Positions 8,743 through 16,120 of a stretch of DNA of 64,000 nucleotides are shown one piece after another. Both the position numbers and the translations under genes were made by a program. The stretch is taken from contig NZ_JBEFDG010000010.1 of NCBI RefSeq assembly GCF_040137905.1, forward strand, positions 15,379 through 79,378. Reading direction: 5' to 3'. Under the pieces are notes generated by a model, which had not been told where the DNA came from, did not search any database, and worked only from the letters and a program-made list of their open reading frames with translations. This stretch comes from Corticimicrobacter sp040137905. Lineage in GTDB: Bacteria > Pseudomonadota > Gammaproteobacteria > Burkholderiales > Burkholderiaceae_B. Position 1 is the stretch's first letter, and each line of letters begins with the position of its first letter.

Positions 8743-9654
8743 ATGTCCAAGAGCATTCTCGCAGTGGCTTTGATGGCTTCGGCCGTATCGGCGCATGCCG
8801 CTGTTACTTACGGTACATCCAACCCTGGCAAAATCGACCCTGGTGCATCCACTTTGCTGCCATTCGGTGCCGGCAAGCCGGGCCTGTCCATCAACGGGTC
8901 CTCCATCGTCATCAATCTGGAGGACGGCCCCATCAAGCACATCAACCAGAAATACGCCGATACGCCGATCAACAGCAGTCCCACCCAGAACGTCAATGGC
9001 GCGCTGAATCCGAAATACCTGACGCTGAAAGACGTCAACCCGGTCATCGGTCTTTTCACCAATCCGACGCTGGGCCAGGTCTGGTACGAAAAACGCGCCT
9101 ATGACACACAGGTCTACAGCGTGCGCCAGATCGCCGATCCGGCCATCCCGGCAGCGCCCAAATTCGGCGGCCTGGTGATCGCCAAGGTCCCCAACCTGCC
9201 GGCCGGCACCTCGGTCTATTTCGGTGAATGGGCACCGCGTGCCGGCAATCCCAGCACCGGGTCCGATACCAACCTGAACCTGAACAGCGCGGACCATACT
9301 GTGTGGTACGTCGGTGAAAACCAGACCGGCAATACCGCCGGGCTGGCGACTGCCAGCTACAACGTACTTGGCGTCAACCAGCACACGCCCGGACAGAATG
9401 ATTTCTATACCGGCGTGTTGACGGCAGCGTTTGGATCGGGAGCGCAGGGTAGCCTGACCGGGAGTCTGGCTCGGGGTACGGATCAGATCAGTTTTACAGG
9501 CACAGTCATTACCAATTCGACGGGCACTTTCGCCAAGGGCAATGAGATCAAGGGCCAGTTCTACGGCGCAGGTGCCGCAGCCCTGGCCGGTTACACGACG
9601 CGAGGCACCACCGACCGGCGTGACGACGTCGCCTTCGGCGGCCGCAAGCAGTAA
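8743..9654 (+). CDS. Hemophilin-like secreted hemophore (HphA family), Slam-dependent effector
   Basis: This is a 303-residue exported protein. The signal peptide ends A-H-A|A and has no lipobox Cys, so the mature protein should be soluble rather than a surface lipoprotein. The N-terminal half carries V-Y-F-G-E-W-A-P and related handle-domain features. The C-terminal half, from about residue 180, is a Gly/Thr-rich eight-strand barrel of the TbpB-like Slam-substrate type, ending D-R-R-D-D-V-A-F-G-G-R-K-Q. A strong AAGGAG lies upstream of the ATG at 8743. In known systems such proteins bind heme, are moved across the outer membrane by Slam, and hand heme to a TonB receptor, which matches both neighbours here. 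Heme binding itself is inferred. Confidence 0.78.
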   Translation: MSKSILAVALMASAVSAHAAVTYGTSNPGKIDPGASTLLPFGAGKPGLSINGSSIVINLEDGPIKHINQKYADTPINSSPTQNVNGALNPKYLTLKDVNPVIGLFTNPTLGQVWYEKRAYDTQVYSVRQIADPAIPAAPKFGGLVIAKVPNLPAGTSVYFGEWAPRAGNPSTGSDTNLNLNSADHTVWYVGENQTGNTAGLATASYNVLGVNQHTPGQNDFYTGVLTAAFGSGAQGSLTGSLARGTDQISFTGTVITNSTGTFAKGNEIKGQFYGAGAAALAGYTTRGTTDRRDDVAFGGRKQ

Positions 9655-9673
9655 TCCAGGCTGAAGCCAGGCC

Positions 9674-9704
9674 GCATGCAGGACACGTAACCTGTCCTGC
9701 ATGC
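9674..9704 (+). other. Strong intercistronic stem-loop before the Slam gene
   Basis: GCATGCAGGACA pairs perfectly over 12 bases with TGTCCTGCATGC across a seven-base loop, starting about 20 bases after the hemophore stop. No U-tract follows, so full termination is doubtful. It may slow transcription or protect the abundant hemophore mRNA from decay, leaving the Slam transporter at lower level. Confidence 0.5.
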
Positions 9705-9789
9705 CGGGCGGCATCAATCGCTGATTCCGCCCGCTCCGGCTCCCTCACCGATTCGCACCATTCCCGTTCGCCCTACCCGATGGCAGATC

Positions 9790-11268
9790 ATGAAACTTCC
9801 GCTGCACCCGCTCCTGCTGACCTGCTTCCTGTTGCTGGCGCTGCCGCCTGCAGTCCAGGCCGACGATGACGATACCCGTTTCCTGCTGGATGCCACCCGC
9901 CAGCGCATGGAGCGTGAACAACGCGGCAGCTGGCTGCCGGATACGCCATCAGCTGAAGGACGGCGCATCGTCATCGAGGGGCAGGAATACCGCGTGGGAG
10001 AAAGCGCGGATGAACTGGCGCTGGGGATCTACTACGCCATCAATTTCCAGCAATGGCACAAGGTCGAGGAGTTTCTCTCCAAATATCGGCTGCTGGCCGG
10101 TCACCAGCCCGCGCTGGTGCTGCTGGCCGAGGGTCTGGTAGCGCGGGCGCGAGGCGATATCGGCACGGCGCTGGACAGACTGGAAGCTGCCGAACAGGCC
10201 GCACCCGGTGACGTCCGCATCCAGCTAGAACTGGCACGCGCCTACGCCGAGGACTACCAGAACCGGGAGGCCACCCGGCAATTCGATCAGGCGGCGCAAG
10301 GTGACATCCCGGACACGACCCGGCAGGTCATCCGCGGCAATCTCGACGCCATCGCACAACGCAGCCGCTGGCACGGTTCATTCAGCATCGGGCGTGGCTA
10401 CAACAACAATATCAACCAAGGCAACGGTGCCGAGCAGTGCATTGCCGGCATACTGGACATCTGCTTCGTGACAGAAGCGCTGCCCAAGCCCATCGGTTCT
10501 TTCTTCACCGGCTATCAGGCCACGCTGCAACGCAGCGTGCCGCTCGCGGGGCACCACAACCTGCTGCTGCGCGCACTGGCCTACGGTGCCCAATACGACA
10601 GCAAGGATCACCAGAACGTCTATCTGCAGGACAACAGCGACAATACGACCCTGCTGCAGGCTGGCTACAACTTCAAGAATGCAGCTACCGAGTTCACCCT
10701 GTCCCCCACTTTCGAACACTACTATCGGGATGGTCATACCAACTACACCGCGCCGGGGCTGGACCTGAGCCTGACGCGCGATCTCGGCCCACGCTGGTCC
10801 CTGCATGCCCAGGGCAGCACCAAGCGCTATCATTATTCGGATACCGAAAAACAGTATTTTGCCGATTACACCCTGGCCACCGGCGGCTTTGGCATCAGCC
10901 ACAATTTCTCACCGCTGGCGTCGGTCTATGCCGGCATGGACTGGACCCGTCGCAAATACGACTGGGATGCCTCCAGCAGCCGTGAACAGGCCGTGCGGAT
11001 CAGTGCCTTCAAACTGTTCGAAAGCGGTATCTACGTCAACGCGATGGTCATCTACCGGGACAGCCGCTACGATGCGACGACTTTCCTGTCGGACTCGCCG
11101 CGCCACGATACCCAGAAAATGCTGATTGCCGCAGTCGGTGCGCCGCGTTGGACGATCGGCGGTTTTTATCCGGAAATCCGATTCAAGCGTGTCATCAACC
11201 GCAGCAACCTGCTCTACTACGGATACCGGCAGAGCGAAGTTTCGCTGAACTTCAAATACAACTTCTGA
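9790..11268 (+). CDS. Slam outer-membrane translocon (type XI secretion, DUF560 barrel)
   Basis: This is a 492-residue outer-membrane protein. It has a signal peptide ending V-Q-A|D, a periplasmic helical TPR domain (about residues 75-185, with repeated L-A-E-G-L-V-A-R-A and L-E-L-A-R-A-Y motifs), and a C-terminal barrel of about 14 strands (195-492) ending F-K-Y-N-F. This two-domain layout is that of Slam (surface lipoprotein assembly modulator), which moves surface lipoproteins or soluble hemophilins across the outer membrane. The gene directly upstream encodes a hemophilin-like substrate. The gene ends four bases from the convergent UvrA-like gene. The family call is strong; the substrate pairing is inferred from linkage. 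Confidence 0.85.
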   Translation: MKLPLHPLLLTCFLLLALPPAVQADDDDTRFLLDATRQRMEREQRGSWLPDTPSAEGRRIVIEGQEYRVGESADELALGIYYAINFQQWHKVEEFLSKYRLLAGHQPALVLLAEGLVARARGDIGTALDRLEAAEQAAPGDVRIQLELARAYAEDYQNREATRQFDQAAQGDIPDTTRQVIRGNLDAIAQRSRWHGSFSIGRGYNNNINQGNGAEQCIAGILDICFVTEALPKPIGSFFTGYQATLQRSVPLAGHHNLLLRALAYGAQYDSKDHQNVYLQDNSDNTTLLQAGYNFKNAATEFTLSPTFEHYYRDGHTNYTAPGLDLSLTRDLGPRWSLHAQGSTKRYHYSDTEKQYFADYTLATGGFGISHNFSPLASVYAGMDWTRRKYDWDASSSREQAVRISAFKLFESGIYVNAMVIYRDSRYDATTFLSDSPRHDTQKMLIAAVGAPRWTIGGFYPEIRFKRVINRSNLLYYGYRQSEVSLNFKYNF

Positions 11269-11272
11269 GGCC

Positions 11273-13585
11273 TCAGGATGCAGGCTTCCACCCATCCATA
11301 TGCCGCCGCAGGAAAGGCCCCGTGACTGATCGCGGTGCCTCGACCATCATCTGCGGCGTGCCTTCGAAAATGACCTGTCCACCTTGCCGGCCAGCCCCCG
11401 GTCCCATTTCAATCAGCCAGTCGGCGTGAGCCATGACATCGAGGTTGTGCTCGATCACCACGACCGTGCTGCCCTGAGCTGTCAGCGTATCGAAAATATC
11501 CAGTAGCCGCTCGACATCAGCCATATGCAGGCCAGAGGTGGGTTCATCGAATACATACAGCGTTCCCGCTTCGGCCAGCCGGGAAGCCAGCTTGAGCCGC
11601 TGGCGCTCGCCACCGGATAAAGTGCTCAGGCGTTGCCCGAGCATGGGATACCCCAGCCCTGTCGTGAGCAAACGCCTCAGCAGCGTGCAGATGTCCACGC
11701 CCACCGCACCGGCCTGCTGTGCGGCGAAGTGCTGCAAGGCCCGGGCCACGGAGAATGACAGCACCTCGGCAATGTTGCACCCCAGCCAGGTGGCAGCGCG
11801 CGCCGCCGGATTGAAACCCGTACCATCGCAGGCTTCGCAAGGCGTTTCCACGCTGTCCATGAATGCCAGGTCGGTCTGGACAAGGCCCAGGCCCTTGCAA
11901 TCCGGGCAAGCCCCCTGGGCGTTGCTGCTGAAGAGACTGGCCGGCTGCCCACAGGCCCTGGAAAAACCTGCACGGATGACATCGAGTACACCGATGTAGC
12001 TGGCGACCGAAGCTCGCCGCGTACCACCGAGCCCATGCTGGTCGATCAGGATGGCCTCAGGGTAATGGCGTGGCAGCAGGCGATTCACCAGGGTGCTTTT
12101 ACCCGATCCCGCCACACCGGCCACCACAGTCAGCACGCCTGCGGGAATGGCAACACTGACATCATGCAGACTGTGCAGGGAAAGATGGTTCAGTGGCAAC
12201 CAGCGCGTTGCCCCGCGAGGTATGCGACTGGCGGGGACAGGTCGACGCAGGCAACGACCCGTCAGGGTATCGGCCTGGCGCAGCCCGGCGCAGTCGCCCT
12301 GATAGACCACATCGCCGCCCTCCGTGCCAGCGCCCGGCCCCATGTCCACCACATGATCGGCAACCGCGATCACATCAGGATCGTGCTCGACCACCAGCAC
12401 GGTATTGCCGTGGTCACGCAAGCCGCGCAGCAATGCATTGAGCTGGTGAACATCCCTGGGATGCAGGCCCACGCTGGGCTCGTCGAAGATATAGGCAATA
12501 TCGGAGAGGCTGCTGCCCAGATGGCGTACCATCTTGACGCGCTGCGACTCGCCGCCGGACAGACTGGTGGTATCACGCCCCAGACTGAGATAGTCCAGGC
12601 CGATGGCCACCATCTGCGACAGGCGTTCGATGATGGCCGCAGCCACAGTCGCCACCGGCGCAATCTGCAGACTGCGCATGAATGACAACAGATCGGCTAT
12701 ATCCATGGCCGCACAATCCGCGATGGACTTGCCGACGATCCGACAGGACAGGATGGTCGGATTGAGCCGTGCACCACCACAATCAGAACAGGACTGGCGA
12801 GTAATCACCTGTGCAAGGCCTTCGCGTTCTGCCTGGGTCAGGCGGCTGGGTTCATGGTCGAGATAGGCCCGCCTGAAACGCGGCACGATTCCCTGGAAGC
12901 GGGCCGTTGCAGGCCATTCAGGCAAAGGTGTGGGTACCGGCAGGTCGTCGGCATGCAGCAGTATGTTCCAATGCTCGGGACTGAAATCCGCCAGTGGTTT
13001 GTCGCAATCGAAGAGCCCCGCGCAGACATAGCGCTTCCATCGATACGTACCGGGCGCAAAGGTCGGAAACCGGATGGCCCCCTGGTTCAGCGACAGGCTG
13101 CGGTCTATCAGTCTTTCAAGGTCGAGTCGATCCACCACGCCCAGTCCCTGGCAGGCCGGACACATCCCCTGTGGATGGTTAAAGGAAAACACATTGGCAT
13201 AGCCCACGAAAGGCTGGCCCGCACGGGCAAACAACAGCCGCAGCAATGGCGAAATATCGGTGGCCGTACCCACTGTCGAACGGGCATTGCCGCCCAGCGG
13301 CTTCTGATCCACGATGATGGAAGCCGGCAGGTTGTGCAGGGCATCGGCCTGCGGTTGCCCGTAATGCGGCAGGCGATGCCGGACAAAGGCGCTGTGATGC
13401 TCGTTGAGCAGACGCTGCGACTCGGCAGCGATGGTATCAAAGACCAGCGAGGACTTGCCCGAGCCTGACACACCGGTAAATACGGTAATGCGATGCTTGG
13501 GAATCTTCAGGCTGACGTCGCGCAGATTATTGCTGCGAGCCCCCACGATCTCGATATCCCGATAAGCGCCGGCACGCGGGTTCAT
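11273..13585 (-). CDS. UvrA-like ABC ATPase, short class-II form (drug-resistance/DNA-damage type)
   Basis: This is a 770-residue tandem ABC protein. The first Walker A is G-V-S-G-S-G-K-S-S (near residue 37) and the second is G-V-A-G-S-G-K-S-T (near 500). Both halves have L-S-G-G-E signatures and D-E-P Walker B motifs, plus C-x2-C zinc modules (C-P-A-C-Q-G, C-S-D-C-G-G, C-P-D-C-K-G, C-E-A-C-D-G). Housekeeping UvrA is about 940 residues; this shorter version lacks the UvrB-binding region and belongs with UvrA2/DrrC-type proteins. Its start overlaps the stop of a marR gene by four bases, and the facing MFS gene shares the same operator region, so a role in tolerance of DNA-binding toxins is plausible. 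Confidence 0.88.
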   Translation of the reverse strand: MNPRAGAYRDIEIVGARSNNLRDVSLKIPKHRITVFTGVSGSGKSSLVFDTIAAESQRLLNEHHSAFVRHRLPHYGQPQADALHNLPASIIVDQKPLGGNARSTVGTATDISPLLRLLFARAGQPFVGYANVFSFNHPQGMCPACQGLGVVDRLDLERLIDRSLSLNQGAIRFPTFAPGTYRWKRYVCAGLFDCDKPLADFSPEHWNILLHADDLPVPTPLPEWPATARFQGIVPRFRRAYLDHEPSRLTQAEREGLAQVITRQSCSDCGGARLNPTILSCRIVGKSIADCAAMDIADLLSFMRSLQIAPVATVAAAIIERLSQMVAIGLDYLSLGRDTTSLSGGESQRVKMVRHLGSSLSDIAYIFDEPSVGLHPRDVHQLNALLRGLRDHGNTVLVVEHDPDVIAVADHVVDMGPGAGTEGGDVVYQGDCAGLRQADTLTGRCLRRPVPASRIPRGATRWLPLNHLSLHSLHDVSVAIPAGVLTVVAGVAGSGKSTLVNRLLPRHYPEAILIDQHGLGGTRRASVASYIGVLDVIRAGFSRACGQPASLFSSNAQGACPDCKGLGLVQTDLAFMDSVETPCEACDGTGFNPAARAATWLGCNIAEVLSFSVARALQHFAAQQAGAVGVDICTLLRRLLTTGLGYPMLGQRLSTLSGGERQRLKLASRLAEAGTLYVFDEPTSGLHMADVERLLDIFDTLTAQGSTVVVIEHNLDVMAHADWLIEMGPGAGRQGGQVIFEGTPQMMVEAPRSVTGPFLRRHMDGWKPAS

Positions 13586-14049
13586 GCCGGTTCCCGTTCG
13601 TCTGCCTGTTCGCTGATCTGCAATGCAGCACTGGCTTTTTCACACAGTTCAGTGAAGATCGCCTGCTCACCAGGCGACAGCGCTGCCATGACGCGCAGCG
13701 CAGCGTCATGCCGGCCCGTGGCCGCTCTCATCAGGAAATCACGACCGCGTGGAGCCAGCAGCGTCAGCTGTTCACGACGGTCATCCTCGCCTTGCGCCTG
13801 TTCGACCAGCCCCAGATCCTTGAGCACACGCAGCGACTTGGAAATACCGGTGCGTGCCACGCCCAGTCGTGCCCCAAGCAGAGAGGGTGTCATGGCCCCC
13901 TGCAGACGCAACAGTTCGAGAATGTCGTATTGAGCCCAATTCACAGCCTCAGGGGTGTAGCGCGCACGCCGCGCCACGAGGATGCACTGCAGATGCGACA
14001 GCGCATTTTCCAGGGGACTGGGTTCATCGATCGAGGCTATTGATAGCAT
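13582..14049 (-). CDS. MarR-family transcriptional regulator
   Basis: This is a 155-residue winged-helix protein. The DNA-binding core is about residues 45-110, with L-L-G-A-R-L-G-V-A-R-T-G-I-S-K-S-L as the helix-turn-helix and E-D-D-R-R-E-Q-L-T-L as the wing. MarR proteins usually repress their own operon and an adjacent exporter until a small toxic ligand binds. This one is first in an operon with the UvrA-like ATPase and faces an MFS exporter. Two matching palindromic sites (from 14064 and 14117) lie in the shared promoter and are its likely operators. The ligand is unknown. Confidence 0.9.
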   Translation of the reverse strand: MLSIASIDEPSPLENALSHLQCILVARRARYTPEAVNWAQYDILELLRLQGAMTPSLLGARLGVARTGISKSLRVLKDLGLVEQAQGEDDRREQLTLLAPRGRDFLMRAATGRHDAALRVMAALSPGEQAIFTELCEKASAALQISEQADEREPA

Positions 14050-14063
14050 ATCTCACTTTTGAC

Positions 14064-14081
14064 TTCCATAAGGAAATTAAA
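14064..14081. promoter_or_regulatory. Putative MarR operator 1
   Basis: TTCCATAAGGAAATTAAA starts with the inverted repeat TTCC-ATAA-GGAA. The same 18-mer recurs 53 bases away with only two changes. It lies 15 bases upstream of the marR start codon. Confidence 0.6.
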
Positions 14082-14116
14082 AATAATTAAATATACCTAT
14101 ATTCTAGAATAATAAT

Positions 14117-14134
14117 TTCCATTTGGAAATTAAA
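14117..14134. promoter_or_regulatory. Putative MarR operator 2
   Basis: TTCCATTTGGAAATTAAA is the second copy. Here the palindrome is longer, with TAATTTCC facing GGAAATTA across four bases. The 53-base spacing (about five helical turns) puts both copies on one face of the DNA, so co-operative binding controlling both the marR operon and the exporter is likely. Confidence 0.6.
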
Positions 14135-14253
14135 TCATTACAAATCTTGTGCCAGCACAACTCTATATCAATAGGAAAAATAGATTCGATCTTGAAAGCG
14201 CCACCCATTGCCGCTATCGTGTTGCGCTTCGGTTTCCTACCCTGCGAGTTGCC

Positions 14254-15501
14254 TTGAGCATCCCCATCTACCGAGTGCCGGGCTTTGCCGCTTTCCTGGT
14301 CGCCCGACTCGCTGCTGTATTCGCCATGCAGATACAGGCCGTGGTCGTGGCCTGGCAGGTCTACGACATCACGCGTGATCCGATGTCGCTGGCCTATGCC
14401 GGCTTGGCGCAATTTGTCCCCATGCTGTTCCTGCTGGCCCCGGCAGGCGATCTGATCGACCGCTTCAACCGCAAGACCATTCTGGCGGCCAGTTGGGTGC
14501 TTTCCGCCATCTGCAGCGGCTGGCTGGCCTGGTTGTCCTACAGCAATGCCCACCCGTCCGGCGGCATCTATGCGGCGCTGGTACTGTTCGGCTGTGCCCG
14601 CGCCTTCATGGGACCTGCGCTGCAGAGCCTGCTGCCGCAGATCGTGCCGCGCGAGCGGCTGGCACAGAGTCTGGCCACCAACAGCATGCTGATGAAGGCA
14701 GCCACCATCGGTGGGCCGGTGGCCGGCGGTGCCTTGTATGCCTTTGGCGGCTCGGTGGCCTATCTGGTCTGCCTGGTCTGTTTCATTGCCGGCATTGTGC
14801 TGCTGCGACAGGTGCCGATCCTGCATCCCCAGGAAATCGAACAATACCCGGAAGGCGAAGCCCGTCCTGGCATGTGGCGCCGCTTCAACGAAGGCATTCG
14901 CTTCATCTGGTCGCACCCCGTGATCCTGGGTGCCATTAGCCTGGACCTGTTTGCCGTGTTGCTGGGCGGTGTGATAGCACTGCTGCCGATCTATGCACAG
15001 GATATCCTGCATGTCGGCCCTGCCGGACTGGGTCTGCTGCGCAGCGCCATGGCGGTCGGCGAAATCCTCACGGGCATGTACCTCTCTGCCCGCCCCTTCA
15101 ACCGACGCGTCGGCGTCACGCTGTTCGCCGCGATTTTCCTGTTCGGCTGCGCCAACCTGGTATTCGCCTTCTCGACATCATTCTGGCTGTCGTTTGTCGC
15201 ATTGATGGTGGCCGGTGCCGGCGACATGATCAGCGTCTATGTACGCAGCGCCCTGGTCCAATACTCTACGCCGGACCACCTGCGCGGACGGGTCAACGCC
15301 GTCAACATGCTGTTCATCAGCTCATCCAACGAGCTGGGCGAGTTCCGCGCCGGCACATCGGCCAGCGCTTTCGGCGCGGTCCCTGCCGCGGTGCTGGGCG
15401 GTTGCTGCACGCTGCTGATCGCAGGCGGCATGATGTGGCGCAACCGCCCGCTGCGCGGCATCGACCGCTTCGAGGATGCGGAGCGCATCCATCGGGTCTG
15501 A
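14254..15501 (+). CDS. MFS exporter (EntS/MFS_3-like)
   Basis: This 415-residue membrane protein has about twelve transmembrane helices. It carries the MFS cytoplasmic loop motif as L-A-P-A-G-D-L-I-D-R-F-N-R-K between helices 2 and 3. It resembles the EntS/MFS_3 group of drug or siderophore exporters. The reading frame is open back to a GTG at 14149, but the extra 35 residues look unlike a transporter N-terminus. I prefer the TTG at 14254, which gives the usual length; the start is uncertain. Its promoter holds the two putative MarR operators, so it is probably derepressed together with marR and the UvrA-like gene. Confidence 0.82.
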   Translation: MSIPIYRVPGFAAFLVARLAAVFAMQIQAVVVAWQVYDITRDPMSLAYAGLAQFVPMLFLLAPAGDLIDRFNRKTILAASWVLSAICSGWLAWLSYSNAHPSGGIYAALVLFGCARAFMGPALQSLLPQIVPRERLAQSLATNSMLMKAATIGGPVAGGALYAFGGSVAYLVCLVCFIAGIVLLRQVPILHPQEIEQYPEGEARPGMWRRFNEGIRFIWSHPVILGAISLDLFAVLLGGVIALLPIYAQDILHVGPAGLGLLRSAMAVGEILTGMYLSARPFNRRVGVTLFAAIFLFGCANLVFAFSTSFWLSFVALMVAGAGDMISVYVRSALVQYSTPDHLRGRVNAVNMLFISSSNELGEFRAGTSASAFGAVPAAVLGGCCTLLIAGGMMWRNRPLRGIDRFEDAERIHRV

Positions 15502-15506
15502 GAAAG

Positions 15507-15833
15507 CTACAGTGCCAGCTTGGCCGCCACCAGGCGGTTCATGCTGATGCCTTTTTCTGCAGCCTCGATGGCCAGTTTGCGATGCACCATGGGCGTGACC
15601 CGTGCAGGAATATTGCCACTGTAGCGCTTTTCAGAAAACGCCTCGGGAACAACCTCTCCGTTTTGCTCCATCTCAGCCACAACTTCCATCACCAGTGACA
15701 TAATGCCACTCAATGCACGCCCCGGATCTGGATCCAGCCAGGAGAGGGAAGGAAACTCGGCACATAGTCCAACATGTTCGCCATCATCTGGTGACCAGGT
15801 TATACGATACGTATAGGTATTGGCATTGCTCAC
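15507..15833 (-). CDS. hicB: HicB-family antitoxin
   Basis: This is a 108-residue protein. The N-terminal half (Y-T-Y-R-I-T-W-S to about residue 55) is the degraded RNase-H-like HicB fold. The C-terminal quarter (V-H-R-K-L-A-I-E-A-A-E-K-G-I-S-M-N-R-L-V) is a ribbon-helix-helix DNA-binding tail, as in self-repressing HicB antitoxins. The GTG at 15833 overlaps the stop of the short hicA frame upstream as GTGA. HicB neutralises the mRNA-cutting HicA toxin; because the partner here looks N-terminally incomplete, the antitoxin may be an orphan. Confidence 0.85.
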   Translation of the reverse strand: MSNANTYTYRITWSPDDGEHVGLCAEFPSLSWLDPDPGRALSGIMSLVMEVVAEMEQNGEVVPEAFSEKRYSGNIPARVTPMVHRKLAIEAAEKGISMNRLVAAKLAL

Positions 15834-15985
15834 TTGGACATCTCCCGAACGGCATCGAACCTGTCAATCGCTTCGAGTATTTGCCTGATTTGATATGACT
15901 TGGCCTTGTTTCCCTGCCGCTGCAAATTGATACGAGGATCTCCCGGCCAGGGCGTTTTAAAAATAACGTGACTACCCGCAGTCAT
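15830..15985 (-). pseudogene. hicA: HicA-like toxin, N-terminally short remnant
   Basis: This 51-codon frame, too short for most gene finders, reads M-T-A-G-S-H-V-I-F-K then T-P-W-P-G-D-P-R-I-N-L-Q, a lysine-rich turn (N-K-A-K-S-Y-Q) and I-R-Q-I-L-E-A-I-D-R-F. This is the C-terminal half of HicA toxins, with the G-S-H catalytic His and the K-A-K-x-Y-Q-x-R-Q end. Normal members are 60-90 residues with a helix before G-S-H. Here an in-frame TGA lies eight codons before the ATG, and no homologous helix is visible upstream in that frame. The frame overlaps hicB by four bases. It is either a decayed toxin or an unusually minimal one. Confidence 0.6.
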
Positions 15986-16010
15986 ACGGTATCCTTCATG
16001 TGTTTTATGA

Positions 16011-16024
16011 TATCAATACTGATA
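16011..16024. promoter_or_regulatory. Palindrome upstream of the hicAB remnant
   Basis: TATCA-ATAC-TGATA is a perfect 5-4-5 inverted repeat, 26 bases upstream of the short hicA start. It sits where a HicB autorepression operator is expected. The surrounding 15986-16120 gap is otherwise AT-rich, and I see nothing coding in it. Confidence 0.4.
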
Positions 16025-16120
16025 CTACAAAACAACATGAAGGACAGGATGCAAACTGTGCTCTTTCTGCGCACACCCTACAAACAGACCGCAGATCCTG
16101 GCCTGAAACCTCGCAACCAC

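Noticed and set aside
11265..11276. 12-base palindrome CTGAGGCCTCAG between the Slam and UvrA-like genes
   Set aside because: It is formed by two convergent stop codons four bases apart and is too short, with no loop or U-tract, to be a terminator.
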